Assembly: GCF_001039005.1 (NCBI RefSeq)
Contig: NZ_LDWR01000032.1
Span: forward strand, 1-51,478
From: Burkholderia cepacia
GTDB taxonomy: Bacteria > Pseudomonadota > Gammaproteobacteria > Burkholderiales > Burkholderiaceae
Reading direction: 5' to 3'
Length of the DNA: 51,478 nucleotides
Below, piece after piece: positions 40,631 through 49,159 of the stretch (position 1 is its first letter; every line of letters begins with the position of its first letter). A program made the translations under genes and the position numbers. Below the pieces are notes generated by a model, which was not told the DNA's origin, made no database searches, and worked only from the letters and a program-made list of their open reading frames with translations.

Positions 40631-40645
40631 TCTGACCCGGCACAC

Positions 40646-41482
40646 TCACGCGGCAGGCCGCGGCGACCTCACCGCCGCGTGCGGACGGCCGACGAGCCGC
40701 GTCAGCACGACGATCGCCACCAGTGTCGCGACGTATGCGGCGATCTGGATGCCCGCCGGACGCGCGGTATAGCCGATCAGCGTATGCAGCGCCTTGCCGA
40801 CGATACTCGTCTCCTTCAGCAGCCACGATGTATCCCAGATCATGTCGCCCCACGACGGTACGAGGCCGGCCGCCAGCAGGAAACCGACACACTGGCTCGC
40901 CATCCCGGCCGCCAGCAGCACGATCAGCGCGTTGGTGACGGAGAAGAGGCGCTTCAGCGGAATCTGCAGCAGGCCCGCATACATCGCATAACCCAGCCCG
41001 GCCCCGCCGAGCACGCCGAGCAGCCCGCCGGCAATCATCTGCGGCGTCTGCCCCGGGTCGCCCGCGGCGATGCCGTACAGGAACAGCACGGCCTCGGAGC
41101 CTTCGCGCAGCACCGCGACGCCGACCACGATCGCCAGCCCCGTCAGCGGCCGGCTGCCGGCCGCGACGGCCCGGCCGACTTCGCCCATATGCAGCGCCAT
41201 CTCACGACCGTGCCGGCTCATCCAGATGCAGTGCCAGGCCAGCATCAGCGTCGCGACGAACATCACGCCCGCGTTGAAGACTTCCTGCCCCATGCCGGAC
41301 GCCCACTGCGAGATCACGTCGGCGAACGCCGCGATCAGGCCCGCGCCGATCACGCCGCCGACGAGCCCGCCGCCGACCCACCAGCCGCGCCGCGGCACGC
41401 CCTTCGTGGCGGCCATCACGATCGAGACCACCAGCGCGGCCTCGAGCACTTCACGAAAGACAATCAGCGCGGTAGACAGCAT
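40646..41482 (-). CDS. FTR1-family iron permease
   Basis: A 278-residue inner-membrane permease of the FTR1/EfeU family with about seven helices. Both iron-binding REXXE motifs are present: REVLE (residues 10-14) and REGSE (about 125-129). It is encoded 12 bp downstream of a periplasmic cupredoxin on the same strand. In Bordetella and Burkholderia the FtrABCD system pairs a P19-type protein (FtrA), a cupredoxin (FtrB), this permease (FtrC) and a ferredoxin-like protein (FtrD). Only the B-C-like pair is seen here; a terminator follows, so FtrD is not downstream. Confidence 0.92.
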   Translation of the reverse strand: MLSTALIVFREVLEAALVVSIVMAATKGVPRRGWWVGGGLVGGVIGAGLIAAFADVISQWASGMGQEVFNAGVMFVATLMLAWHCIWMSRHGREMALHMGEVGRAVAAGSRPLTGLAIVVGVAVLREGSEAVLFLYGIAAGDPGQTPQMIAGGLLGVLGGAGLGYAMYAGLLQIPLKRLFSVTNALIVLLAAGMASQCVGFLLAAGLVPSWGDMIWDTSWLLKETSIVGKALHTLIGYTARPAGIQIAAYVATLVAIVVLTRLVGRPHAAVRSPRPAA

Positions 41483-41494
41483 GGCGGGATTCGC

Positions 41495-41827
41495 TTATTT
41501 GACGGTCAGGTGGGTCTTCGACTGCGCTTCGTGATACTCGTCGTGAAACTCGTAGGTGCCGGCCTTCAGCGGTCCGACCAGGATCTCGGCCGATTTGCCG
41601 GCAGGAATGACCTTCTCGGCCTTGAAGTCGTCGCTCTCGAATTCCGCGGGCGTCGCATCGAGGTTCTTCACGACGAATTTCACTTTCTTGCCGGCCGGAA
41701 TCGTCACGCCATCGGGCGAAAACTTGTGGTCCTTCAGCGTCAGGTTGACGACGTCGTCGGCGGCGAATGCGGTGGCGGCGGACATGCCCAGCAGGACAGC
41801 GGCGAAACCCAGTGCGAAACGGTTCAT
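41495..41827 (-). CDS. Periplasmic cupredoxin-domain protein of the iron-uptake operon
   Basis: A 110-residue precursor: signal peptide MNRFALGFAAVLLGMSAATA ending FAADD, then one cupredoxin domain with NLTLKDHKFSPDGVTIPAGK, KFVVKNLDATPAEFES, IPAGKSAEILVGPLKAGTY and EFHDEYH. The Glu and His of the last segment are plausible metal ligands; the usual copper-site Cys is missing. It matches FtrB-type partners of FTR1 permeases and may bind or oxidise ferrous iron before transport. A possible Fur site lies at 41866-41884. Confidence 0.88.
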   Translation of the reverse strand: MNRFALGFAAVLLGMSAATAFAADDVVNLTLKDHKFSPDGVTIPAGKKVKFVVKNLDATPAEFESDDFKAEKVIPAGKSAEILVGPLKAGTYEFHDEYHEAQSKTHLTVK

Positions 41828-41865
41828 GTGCGTGACGAAATGAAATATCGAAGGGCATTGATATT

Positions 41866-41884
41866 AAGATCGATTCGCATTTTC
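41866..41884. promoter_or_regulatory. Possible Fur box upstream of the cupredoxin-FTR1 operon
   Basis: AAGATCGATTCGCATTTTC matches the 19-bp Fur consensus GATAATGATAATCATTATC at 11 of 19 positions by hand alignment, including GAT on the left and CATT.TC on the right. It is 39 bp before the cupredoxin start, where iron repression is expected. An outer GATAT/ATATC symmetry surrounds it. Confidence 0.42.
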
Positions 41885-42107
41885 ATATCGCACGCCCTTA
41901 CTGTCACTATGGAGATAGCGCTTCACAAGGTCGCACCGTGCGTTGCCTGGCAAGGCTCTCGTCGCATGGCGCCGGTGGCGCACCGGCGTCAATCGGGAAA
42001 GATTCCGACTGACTCATGCGACTGCCTTCCGATTCGTCTGACTTCACGCTGGCGAGCGATCTCGCCGCGCGGGGCGACCACGCATGTGACATGCTGTATG
42101 AATGCGC

Positions 42108-42138
42108 TTGACCTTCCCACCATGGCAAGCTTCATGCT
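42108..42138 (+). promoter_or_regulatory. CueR/MerR-type promoter with 19-bp spacer for the CopZ-like gene
   Basis: -35 TTGACC (42108-42113), 19-bp spacer, -10 CATGCT (42133-42138). The overlong spacer is the hallmark of MerR-family control. It contains CTTCCCACCATGGCAAG, an imperfect dyad of the CTTNCC...GGNAAG type seen at CueR-regulated copA/copZ promoters. It lies 36 bp upstream of the CopZ-like ATG. The rest of the 347-bp gap 41828-42174 holds only the possible Fur site. Confidence 0.72.
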
Positions 42139-42174
42139 GACCCTACTCGTCAATCGTCAACTCAGGAGAACACG

Positions 42175-42375
42175 ATGGAATTCGAAGTCCAGGACATGAC
42201 CTGCGGCGGCTGCGCCAATGCGATCACGCGCGCGGTAACGGCCGCCGATCCCGCCGCGAAGCTCGACATCGACGTCGCGGCGAAGCGCGTCACGGTCGAA
42301 TCGGCGCAAGGCGCCGAGCGCGTGCAGTCGATCATCGAAGCCGCGGGCTTCCACCCCGCGCTGCGCAGCGCGTAA
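42175..42375 (+). CDS. Heavy-metal-associated domain protein, CopZ-like copper chaperone
   Basis: A 66-residue single HMA domain. The metal-binding loop is DMTCGGCANAITRAV, a CxxC with Gly-Gly between the cysteines (C11 and C14). The rest follows the beta-alpha-beta pattern (KLDIDVAAKRVTVES, VQSIIEAAGFHP). AGGAGAACACG precedes the ATG. The MerR-like promoter in front points to copper (or silver/gold) induction. No copper ATPase or cueR gene is adjacent, so it would serve a transporter encoded elsewhere. Confidence 0.92.
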   Translation: MEFEVQDMTCGGCANAITRAVTAADPAAKLDIDVAAKRVTVESAQGAERVQSIIEAAGFHPALRSA

Positions 42376-42423
42376 CGCGGGCTGCGGGCGCACCGCCGAA
42401 CGGCGATGCGCCCCGGTAGCGCG

Positions 42424-43914
42424 TCAGCGCAGCCGGATGAGCGTCGACTTCAGCTCGGTGTACTTCTCGAGCGCGTGCAGCGACTTGTCGCGGCCGTTGC
42501 CCGACTGCTTGTAGCCGCCGAACGGGAAGTTCATGTCGCCGCCCTCGTCGTAGCAATTCACCCACACCGTACCCGCACGCAAGCGGCGCGACACGTCGTG
42601 CGCGGTCGTCAGGTTCGACGTCCACACCGCCGCGGCGAGCCCGTATTCGGTGTCGTTCGCGATCCGCACGGCCTCGTCGACATCGTCGAACACGATCACC
42701 GACAACACGGGCCCGAAGATCTCCTCGCGCGCGATCCTCGCATCGTGCTTCACCTCGAACACCGTCGGCTCGACGTAGAAGCCGCCGGTTTCCTCCTTCA
42801 CGCGCGCACCGCCCGTGACGAGCTTGCCCTCGCCGCGCCCTGCCTCGATGTAGCCGAGCACGCGCTCGAGCTGGATACCGTCGACGATCGCGCCCATCGA
42901 CACCGACGGATCGAGCGGATTGCCGGGCACGTAAGCGCGCGCGGCCGCCACGAGCTTCTCGATGAACGCGTCCTTGATGTCGCGATGCACGAGCAGCCGC
43001 GAACCGGCCGTGCACATCTCGCCCATGTTGTAGAAGATCGCGCCGGCCGCTGTTTGCGCGGCGCGATCGAGATCGGGGCAATCGGGCAGCACGATGTTCG
43101 GCGACTTGCCGCCGAGTTCGAGCCACGCGCGCTTCAGGTTCGATTGCGCGGCGTACTGCATGATCAGCTTGCCGACCGCCGTCGATCCCGTGAATGCGAT
43201 GCAGTCGACGTCGCGATGCAGCGCGAGCAGCTTGCCGGGTTCGCCCGCACCCGGCACGACGTTGAACACGCCGGCCGGGATGCCGGCTTCATGCGCGAGC
43301 TGCGCGACGCGGATCGCGGTCAGCGGCGATTTCTCCGACGGCTTCAGCACGACGCTGTTGCCGGCCGCCAGCGCGGGGCCGAACTTCCACGCGGCCATCA
43401 GGATCGGGAAGTTCCACGGCACGACGGCCGCCACCACGCCGACCGGCTCGCGCGTGACGAGACCGACGAGATGATGATCGGCCGGCGCGACCTCGCCGCC
43501 GACCTTGTCGATGGCTTCCGCAAACCATTCGACGCAGTACGCGGCGCCCGGCACGTCGACCGTCGTCGTGTCGCCGATCGGCTTGCCCGCATCGAGTGTC
43601 TCGAGCAGCGACAGTTCGTCGAGATGCTCGTGCATCAGCGCGGCCCAGCGCAGCAGCACCGTTTTGCGCGCACGCGGATTCAGGCCGGCCCACACGCCCG
43701 CGTCGAACGCGCGGCGCGCGGCCGCGACGGCTGCATTCACATCGACTTCGCCGCAATCGGCGACCTTCGCCAGCACGCGGCCGTCGATCGGGCTCACGCA
43801 GTCGAACGTCTTGCCGCCGTGCGCGTCGCGCGACGCGCCGTCGATGAATGCGCGCCCTTCGATCGTGAGCGACGCCGCCTTGTCCTGCCAGTCAGCCAAA
43901 GTCAACTTGTTCAT
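42424..43914 (-). CDS. puuC: Gamma-glutamyl-gamma-aminobutyraldehyde dehydrogenase
   Basis: A 496-residue NAD(P)+-dependent aldehyde dehydrogenase. VVPWNFPILMAAWKFGPALA, LKPSEKSPLTAIR and FTGSTAVGKLI bind cofactor; ELGGKSPNIV carries the general base and GEMCTAGSRLL the catalytic C301. Length equals E. coli PuuC (495). It is the second gene after puuR on the minus strand, 88 bp apart, with GAGG before its ATG, and opposite the puuD-puuA genes, which supports oxidation of gamma-glutamyl-GABA aldehyde (or GABA aldehyde) in putrescine catabolism. Confidence 0.93.
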   Translation of the reverse strand: MNKLTLADWQDKAASLTIEGRAFIDGASRDAHGGKTFDCVSPIDGRVLAKVADCGEVDVNAAVAAARRAFDAGVWAGLNPRARKTVLLRWAALMHEHLDELSLLETLDAGKPIGDTTTVDVPGAAYCVEWFAEAIDKVGGEVAPADHHLVGLVTREPVGVVAAVVPWNFPILMAAWKFGPALAAGNSVVLKPSEKSPLTAIRVAQLAHEAGIPAGVFNVVPGAGEPGKLLALHRDVDCIAFTGSTAVGKLIMQYAAQSNLKRAWLELGGKSPNIVLPDCPDLDRAAQTAAGAIFYNMGEMCTAGSRLLVHRDIKDAFIEKLVAAARAYVPGNPLDPSVSMGAIVDGIQLERVLGYIEAGRGEGKLVTGGARVKEETGGFYVEPTVFEVKHDARIAREEIFGPVLSVIVFDDVDEAVRIANDTEYGLAAAVWTSNLTTAHDVSRRLRAGTVWVNCYDEGGDMNFPFGGYKQSGNGRDKSLHALEKYTELKSTLIRLR

Positions 43915-44002
43915 CAGGATGCCTCAATGTTGTGACATTCGCGATGCGACACGCCGCGCGCCCGATGCGCGGCCGGCCGTCAGCGAATGCGGTGATGCGC
44001 GG

Positions 44003-44554
44003 TCAGAAGGTCGCCGGCGAATTGGCCGAGACGACCTCGCAGATCAGTTCCGCGCTGGGATTGCGAAAACGGTGCGGTAAACGGCTCTCGAAGTAGTAGC
44101 CGTCTCCAGGGTCGAGCAGCCACGTCGCGCCGTCGACGGTCAGCTCGAGCCGGCCCGACACGACGACGCCGCCCTCGTGCCCCGCGTGCACGAGCATCTC
44201 GGGCCCGGTGTCGGCGTGCGGCTGGTAGATCTCGCGCAGGATGCACATGTTGCGGTCCTTCACGCTCGCGCCGACCAGATGAAACGCGAGCGTGTCGCTG
44301 CCGAGGTTCGGCATGTCGTCGCGACGCGACACGACCGAGCGCGATTCGACGAGCTCGAACGTGAAGAACTCCGCGAGACTCATCGGTATGCATTCGAGCA
44401 ACTTCTTCAGCGAGCCGACCGACGGGCTCACGCGGCCCTGTTCGATCAGCGAGATCGTGCCGTTGGTCACGCCGGCCCGCTTCGCGAGTTCACGTTGCGA
44501 CAGGCCATGCTTGTTGCGCACGTAACGCAGGCGCTCGGCGACTTCGGTGGACAT
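44003..44554 (-). CDS. puuR: PuuR-like cupin/XRE transcriptional repressor
   Basis: A 183-residue regulator: N-terminal helix-turn-helix (about residues 4-60: RLRYVRNKHGLSQRELAKRA and GVTNGTISLIEQG) and a C-terminal cupin (about 105-180) with HAGHEGGVVVSGRLELTVDG and FESRLPHRFRNPS. This matches E. coli PuuR (185 residues), which senses putrescine. The ATG at 44554 fits the family start; a GTG at 44572 would add six residues. It is first in the puuR-puuC unit and divergent from the puuD operon, so it can control both sides. Confidence 0.9.
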   Translation of the reverse strand: MSTEVAERLRYVRNKHGLSQRELAKRAGVTNGTISLIEQGRVSPSVGSLKKLLECIPMSLAEFFTFELVESRSVVSRRDDMPNLGSDTLAFHLVGASVKDRNMCILREIYQPHADTGPEMLVHAGHEGGVVVSGRLELTVDGATWLLDPGDGYYFESRLPHRFRNPSAELICEVVSANSPATF

Positions 44555-44763
44555 CGATTCGGTTTCGGACACGATAAGTGCGATGACAAAGTGAAACGAC
44601 GCAGTGGACAGCCGTTGAATATTCTAATCACTTTATGCCGCGTATTAACGGGGAAAACCCTGAAAGGCGTTCGAAATAATGAACACGCCGCGGATCATTC
44701 CAGTTGCGAATCTTTTGTTCGCACTGCTCGGGAAACCCCTGATGCAGGACCGTTAAAAAACAT

Positions 44764-44791
44764 TTGACGCCGTTTTTGGCTCGTATATGCT
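44764..44791 (+). promoter_or_regulatory. Sigma-70-like promoter facing puuD
   Basis: TTGACG (44764-44769), 16-bp spacer, TATGCT (44786-44791), in AT-rich DNA. It points towards puuD, whose ATG is at 45476. It may instead start a separate leader or small RNA. Confidence 0.55.
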
Positions 44792-44853
44792 GGCTCTCAG
44801 GTCAGCGTCATTTAGTTTTCATAGGCAGCAAAACGCGTTATTGCAACGCAAAA

Positions 44854-44869
44854 ATTGATGCCCATCAAT
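44854..44869. promoter_or_regulatory. Perfect 16-bp palindrome, candidate PuuR operator
   Basis: ATTGATG-CC-CATCAAT has 7-bp arms and lies about 60 bp downstream of the TATGCT box, between puuR and puuD. A repressor here would block transcription towards puuD. Assignment to PuuR rests on position; it does not obviously match the E. coli PuuR site. Confidence 0.45.
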
Positions 44870-45475
44870 GTAAATGACGCGTAACCGGCGCCTTGATTAT
44901 TTTAAACGCCCAGCGCGTCGAGAAGGTCAGGTGTTCAATACTTTCAACAACCCAGTCGAGTGTAATCGTGAGAGTCCGTGGCCCTCTGGTGAGGTGGGAT
45001 CGAAGCGTGGCGCGAAGTTCGCGCAGCGCGGCATCCCCTTCCGATGGCAGTTGCGGCTGGCATAGTCCTCGCCTGCAGCATCTGTCGATCTACACCATCC
45101 TGTCCCGTCGTTCCGTTCGGCGTCACAACGCCGTATCCGCACGCGCATTCGTCGCCGTCGATACCGACGAAGTGGCGTCGCTGCTGCCGTAGCGCCTCTC
45201 CTTTCTTTACGTCGTTCGTTTGGTCTGCTGATTCGCCAACCGCATGGTCCATGCGGTGACGGAACGCGTTCGCGCATTCGTTGCCGCGTCGCGTATCGCA
45301 ACCCAACGAACGACGGCCTGATCGTCGCGCGCAGCGCGGATCGCCACGTCATCCCGCTGCGCCCATTCACCAGCGGCCTTGCGCTTTTCGCCAGGCTGCG
45401 GGGCGGCTGCACGCCTGCGTTTTGTCGAATCAGGCAACACGCACGCAGCAGTCCTCTGGATAACTGATTGACGTC

Positions 45476-46261
45476 ATGGAAAGGAAACCCCTCGTCGGCA
45501 TCACCGCCGACCTCACGCAAATCGGCGCTCACGCGTCGCATACGGTCGGCGACAAATACGTCGCCGCGATCGTCGACGGCGCGCAGGCGCTCGCGATGGT
45601 GCTGCCCGCGCTCGGCGAGCGCCAGTCGGTCGACGACATCCTCGACACGGTCGACGGCTTGCTGTTTACCGGCAGCTACTCGAACGTCGAGCCGCACCTG
45701 TACGGCGGCGAGCCGAGCGCGCCCGGCACGAAACACGACCCGGCCCGCGATGCGACGACGCTGCCGCTGCTGCGCGCGGCGATCGCTGCGGGCGTGCCGG
45801 TACTCGCCGTCTGCCGCGGCTTCCAGGAGCTGAACGTCGTCTGCGGCGGCACGCTGCACCAGCGCGTGCATGAAGTGCCGGGCCTCGCCGATCACCGCGA
45901 GGACGACGCCGCGCCGATGGAGACGCAGTACGGCCCCGCGCACGTCGTGCACCTGACGCCCGGCGGCAAGCTGCATGCGCTCGCCGGCGGCCGCGACGAA
46001 GTAAACGTGAACTCGCTGCACAAGCAAGGCATCGCGCGGCTCGGCTCCGGCCTTGCCGTCGAGGCCGTCGCGCCGGACGGCCTGGTCGAGGCCGTCAGCG
46101 TCGTCGATGCCCCCGCTTTCGCACTCGCCGTGCAGTGGCATCCGGAATGGCGGCATGCGCATGACCCGCTGTCGAGCGCGATCTTCCGCGCCTTCGGCGA
46201 CGCATGCCGCGCCCGCCGGAATGCCCGCACGCGAACCCTGGCCGCTGCCGCGCTCGCCTGA
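45476..46261 (+). CDS. puuD: Gamma-glutamyl-gamma-aminobutyrate hydrolase
   Basis: A 261-residue class I glutamine-amidotransferase-like hydrolase that releases GABA and glutamate from gamma-glutamyl-GABA. The nucleophile is C113 in LAVCRGFQELNV, with H222 and E224 in VQWHPEW completing the triad. FTGSYSNVEPHLY and NSLHKQGI are also typical of PuuD. Length fits E. coli PuuD (254). First gene of the plus-strand unit; 28 bp before puuA. The ribosome site is weak. Confidence 0.94.
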   Translation: MERKPLVGITADLTQIGAHASHTVGDKYVAAIVDGAQALAMVLPALGERQSVDDILDTVDGLLFTGSYSNVEPHLYGGEPSAPGTKHDPARDATTLPLLRAAIAAGVPVLAVCRGFQELNVVCGGTLHQRVHEVPGLADHREDDAAPMETQYGPAHVVHLTPGGKLHALAGGRDEVNVNSLHKQGIARLGSGLAVEAVAPDGLVEAVSVVDAPAFALAVQWHPEWRHAHDPLSSAIFRAFGDACRARRNARTRTLAAAALA

Positions 46262-46289
46262 GCGCGCCGACCAAACAACGAGAACAGAC

Positions 46290-47627
46290 ATGCAAGATAT
46301 CGAAAGTTTTCTGAAACAACACCGGATCACCGAAGTCGAGGCGATCATTCCCGACATGGCCGGTATCGCGCGCGGCAAGATCACGCCGCGCAACAAGTTC
46401 ACGTCCGGCGAATCGATGCGCCTGCCGCAGGCCGTGATGGTGCAGACCGTCACCGGCGAATATCCGGAAGACGGCTCGCTGACCGGCGTGACCGACCCCG
46501 ACATGGTGTGCGTGCCCGACGAGTCGACGATCCGCCTGATCCCGTGGGCCACCGACCCGACCGCGCAGGTGATCCACGACTGCGTGCACTTCGACGGCTC
46601 GCCGGTCGAGATCTCGCCGCGCTACGTGCTACGCCGCGTGCTCGACCTGTACAAGGCGAAGGGCTGGAAGCCCGTGGTCGCGCCCGAACTCGAGTTCTAC
46701 CTGGTCGACATGAACAAGGACCCGGACCTGCCGCTGCGTCCGCCGGTCGGCCGGACGGGCCGCCCCGAAACGGGCCGTCAGTCGTATTCGATCGAAGCCG
46801 TCAACGAGTTCGATCCGCTGTTCGAGGACATCTACGAGTACTGCGAAGCGCAGAACCTCGACATCGACACGCTGATCCACGAAGTCGGCGCCGCGCAGAT
46901 GGAGATCAACTTCATGCACGGCGATGCGCTGTCGCTGGCCGACCAGGTGTTCCTGTTCAAGCGCACGGTGCGCGAGGCCGCGCTGCGTCACAACATGTAC
47001 GCGACGTTCATGGCCAAGCCGATGGAAGACGAGCCGGGTTCGGCGATGCACGTGCACCAGAGCATCGTCGACGAGGAAACGGGCCAGAACCTGTTCACGT
47101 CGCCGGAGACGGGCGGCGCGACGTCGATGTTCTACAACTATCTCGCGGGGCTGCAGAAGTACACGCCGGCACTGATGCCGATCTTCGCGCCGTACATCAA
47201 CTCGTATCGCCGGCTGTCGCGCTTCATGGCTGCACCGATCAACGTGCAGTGGGGTTACGACAACCGCACGGTCGGCTTTCGCATCCCGCACTCGGGCCCG
47301 TCGGCACGCCGTATCGAGAACCGAATCCCGGGCGTCGACTGCAACCCGTACCTCGCGCTCGCCGCGACGCTCGCGGCCGGTTATCTCGGCATGACGCAGC
47401 GCCTGGAGCCGACCGAACCGCTCGTCAGCGACGGCTACGACTTGCCGTACCAGCTGCCGCGCAACCTCGAGGAAGGGCTGACGCTGATGGCCGCATGCGA
47501 GCCGCTCGGCGAGATCCTCGGCCACAAGTTCCTGAAGGCGTATTTCGCGCTGAAGGAAACCGAATATGAAGCGTTCTTCCGCGTGATCAGCTCGTGGGAA
47601 CGCCGCCATCTGCTGCTGCACGTCTAA
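46290..47627 (+). CDS. puuA: Gamma-glutamylputrescine synthetase (glutamine synthetase family)
   Basis: A 445-residue glutamine-synthetase-fold ligase joining glutamate to putrescine with ATP. The N-terminal beta-grasp part has VEAIIPDMAGIARGKITPRN. The catalytic part has VAPELEFYLVD, GAAQMEINFMHGDAL, SAMHVHQSIVDEETG, NSYRRLSRFMAAPINVQWG and NRIPGVDCNPYLALAATLAA. Length is shorter than E. coli PuuA (472) and close to Pseudomonas SpuI/SpuB types. The ATG at 46290 gives the family-like N-terminus. The operon context with puuD and spuC supports a polyamine rather than ammonia substrate. Confidence 0.93.
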   Translation: MQDIESFLKQHRITEVEAIIPDMAGIARGKITPRNKFTSGESMRLPQAVMVQTVTGEYPEDGSLTGVTDPDMVCVPDESTIRLIPWATDPTAQVIHDCVHFDGSPVEISPRYVLRRVLDLYKAKGWKPVVAPELEFYLVDMNKDPDLPLRPPVGRTGRPETGRQSYSIEAVNEFDPLFEDIYEYCEAQNLDIDTLIHEVGAAQMEINFMHGDALSLADQVFLFKRTVREAALRHNMYATFMAKPMEDEPGSAMHVHQSIVDEETGQNLFTSPETGGATSMFYNYLAGLQKYTPALMPIFAPYINSYRRLSRFMAAPINVQWGYDNRTVGFRIPHSGPSARRIENRIPGVDCNPYLALAATLAAGYLGMTQRLEPTEPLVSDGYDLPYQLPRNLEEGLTLMAACEPLGEILGHKFLKAYFALKETEYEAFFRVISSWERRHLLLHV

Positions 47628-47664
47628 GCGCGCGCACAACCGCATACGGAATCACGGAGGAAAC

Positions 47665-49098
47665 ATGACTTACCGCAACGAATCTGCCTGGATCCAGCCG
47701 GCCGCGCCGGCCGCCGCGCCGCGCGCGACGCAGGCACGCTCGACCGCCGAATACCGCGCGCTCGACGCCGCGCACCACATCCACCCGTTCTCGGACATGG
47801 GCGCGCTGAACCGCGCGGGCAGCCGCGTGATCGTGAAAGCCGACGGCGTCTACCTGTGGGACTCGGACGGCAACAAGGTCATCGACGGGATGGCCGGCCT
47901 CTGGTGCGTGAACGTCGGCTACGGCCGCAAGGAACTTGCCGATGCCGCGTATCACCAGCTGCGGGAGCTGCCGTTCTACAACACGTTCTTCAAGACGACG
48001 CACCCGCCGGTCATCGAACTGTCGGCGATGCTCGCGGAAGTGACGCCCGCCGGCTTCAACCACTTCTTCTATTGCAACAGCGGCTCGGAAGGCAACGACA
48101 CCGTGCTGCGCCTCGTGCACCAGTACTGGCGCGTGCAGGGCAAGCCGCAGAAGAAGTTCGTGATTTCGCGCAAGAACGGTTATCACGGCTCGACGATCGC
48201 GGGCGGCACGCTCGGCGGGATGGGCTACATGCACGAGCAGATGCCGTCGAAGGTCGAGCACATCGTGCATATCGACCAGCCGTATTTCTTTGGTGAAGCG
48301 CAGCCGGGCGAAACACCGGAAGCGTTCGGTCTCGCACGTGCGCAGCAACTCGAAGCGAAGATTCTCGAACTCGGCGCGGAGAACGTTGCCGCATTCATCG
48401 GCGAGCCGTTCCAGGGCGCGGGTGGCGTGATCTTTCCGCCGTCGACGTACTGGCCGGAAATCCAGCGGATCTGCCGCAAGTACGACATCCTGCTCGTCGC
48501 CGACGAGGTGATCGGCGGGTTCGGCCGCACCGGCGAATGGTTCGCGCACCAGCACTTCGGCTTCGAGCCGGATCTGATCACGATGGCGAAGGGCCTCACG
48601 TCGGGTTATGTGCCGATGGGGGCGGTCGGCATTCACGAGCGTGTTGCACGCCCGATCATCGACAACGGCGAATTCAACCACGGCCTCACGTACTCGGGTC
48701 ACCCGGTCGCCGCGGCCGTTGCCGTTGCAAACCTGAAGCTGCTGCGCGACGAAGGGATCGTCGAGCGCGTGAAGAACGACACCGGCCCGTACTTCCAGGC
48801 ACTGATGCGCGAAACCTTCGCGCGTCACCCGATCATCGGCGAAGTGCATGGCCATGGCCTCGTCGCGAGCCTGCAGCTTGCCGAAGCGCCGGCCGAACGC
48901 CGCCGCTTCGCGAACGGCGGCGACGTCGGCACGATCTGCCGCGACTTCTGCTTCAACGGCAACCTGATCATGCGCGCGACCGGCGACCGGATGCTGCTGT
49001 CGCCGCCGCTCGTGATCTCGCGTCCGGAAATCGATGAACTCGTATCGAAGGCGAAGAAGGCCGTCGATGCAACCGCCCAGCAACTGGGTATTTCGTAA
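47665..49098 (+). CDS. spuC: Class III aminotransferase, putrescine:pyruvate type (SpuC-like)
   Basis: A 477-residue PLP enzyme. GLWCVNVGYGRKELADAA, YNTFFKTTHPPVIELS, CNSGSEGNDTVLRL and LLVADEVIGGFGRTGEWFAH are family landmarks; the Schiff-base lysine is K309 in ITMAKGLTSGYVPMGAV. CACGGAGGAAAC precedes the ATG. It lies 37 bp after puuA. In Pseudomonas SpuC transaminates putrescine to 4-aminobutyraldehyde. No PuuB oxidase is seen here, so this enzyme may supply the aldehyde for PuuC, either from putrescine or from its glutamylated form. Confidence 0.93.
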   Translation: MTYRNESAWIQPAAPAAAPRATQARSTAEYRALDAAHHIHPFSDMGALNRAGSRVIVKADGVYLWDSDGNKVIDGMAGLWCVNVGYGRKELADAAYHQLRELPFYNTFFKTTHPPVIELSAMLAEVTPAGFNHFFYCNSGSEGNDTVLRLVHQYWRVQGKPQKKFVISRKNGYHGSTIAGGTLGGMGYMHEQMPSKVEHIVHIDQPYFFGEAQPGETPEAFGLARAQQLEAKILELGAENVAAFIGEPFQGAGGVIFPPSTYWPEIQRICRKYDILLVADEVIGGFGRTGEWFAHQHFGFEPDLITMAKGLTSGYVPMGAVGIHERVARPIIDNGEFNHGLTYSGHPVAAAVAVANLKLLRDEGIVERVKNDTGPYFQALMRETFARHPIIGEVHGHGLVASLQLAEAPAERRRFANGGDVGTICRDFCFNGNLIMRATGDRMLLSPPLVISRPEIDELVSKAKKAVDATAQQLGIS

Positions 49099-49159
49099 CG
49101 GCTTTGCCTACAAGCGTGCGGCGGGCGCCGCACGCCGCCATAACCAGGGGAATTCCACC

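Larger units (their letters stand above)
44555..45475. other. 920-bp non-coding divergent region of the putrescine locus
   Basis: The largest gene-free stretch after the repeat array. 44580-44930 is AT-rich and holds a sigma-70-like promoter (44764-44791) and a palindrome (44854-44869). GCGTT/AACGC form a short inverted repeat at 44835-44849. From 44940 to 45475 the DNA is moderately GC-rich; open frames on both strands lack ribosome sites and genus-like codon use, and I recognise no protein remnant. If the promoter at 44764 serves puuD, the mRNA leader is over 650 nt. Confidence 0.6.

Noticed and set aside
44893..45192. Possible gene in the puuR-puuD gap.
   Set aside because: No ribosome site, mixed composition, no family resemblance and poor third-position GC.
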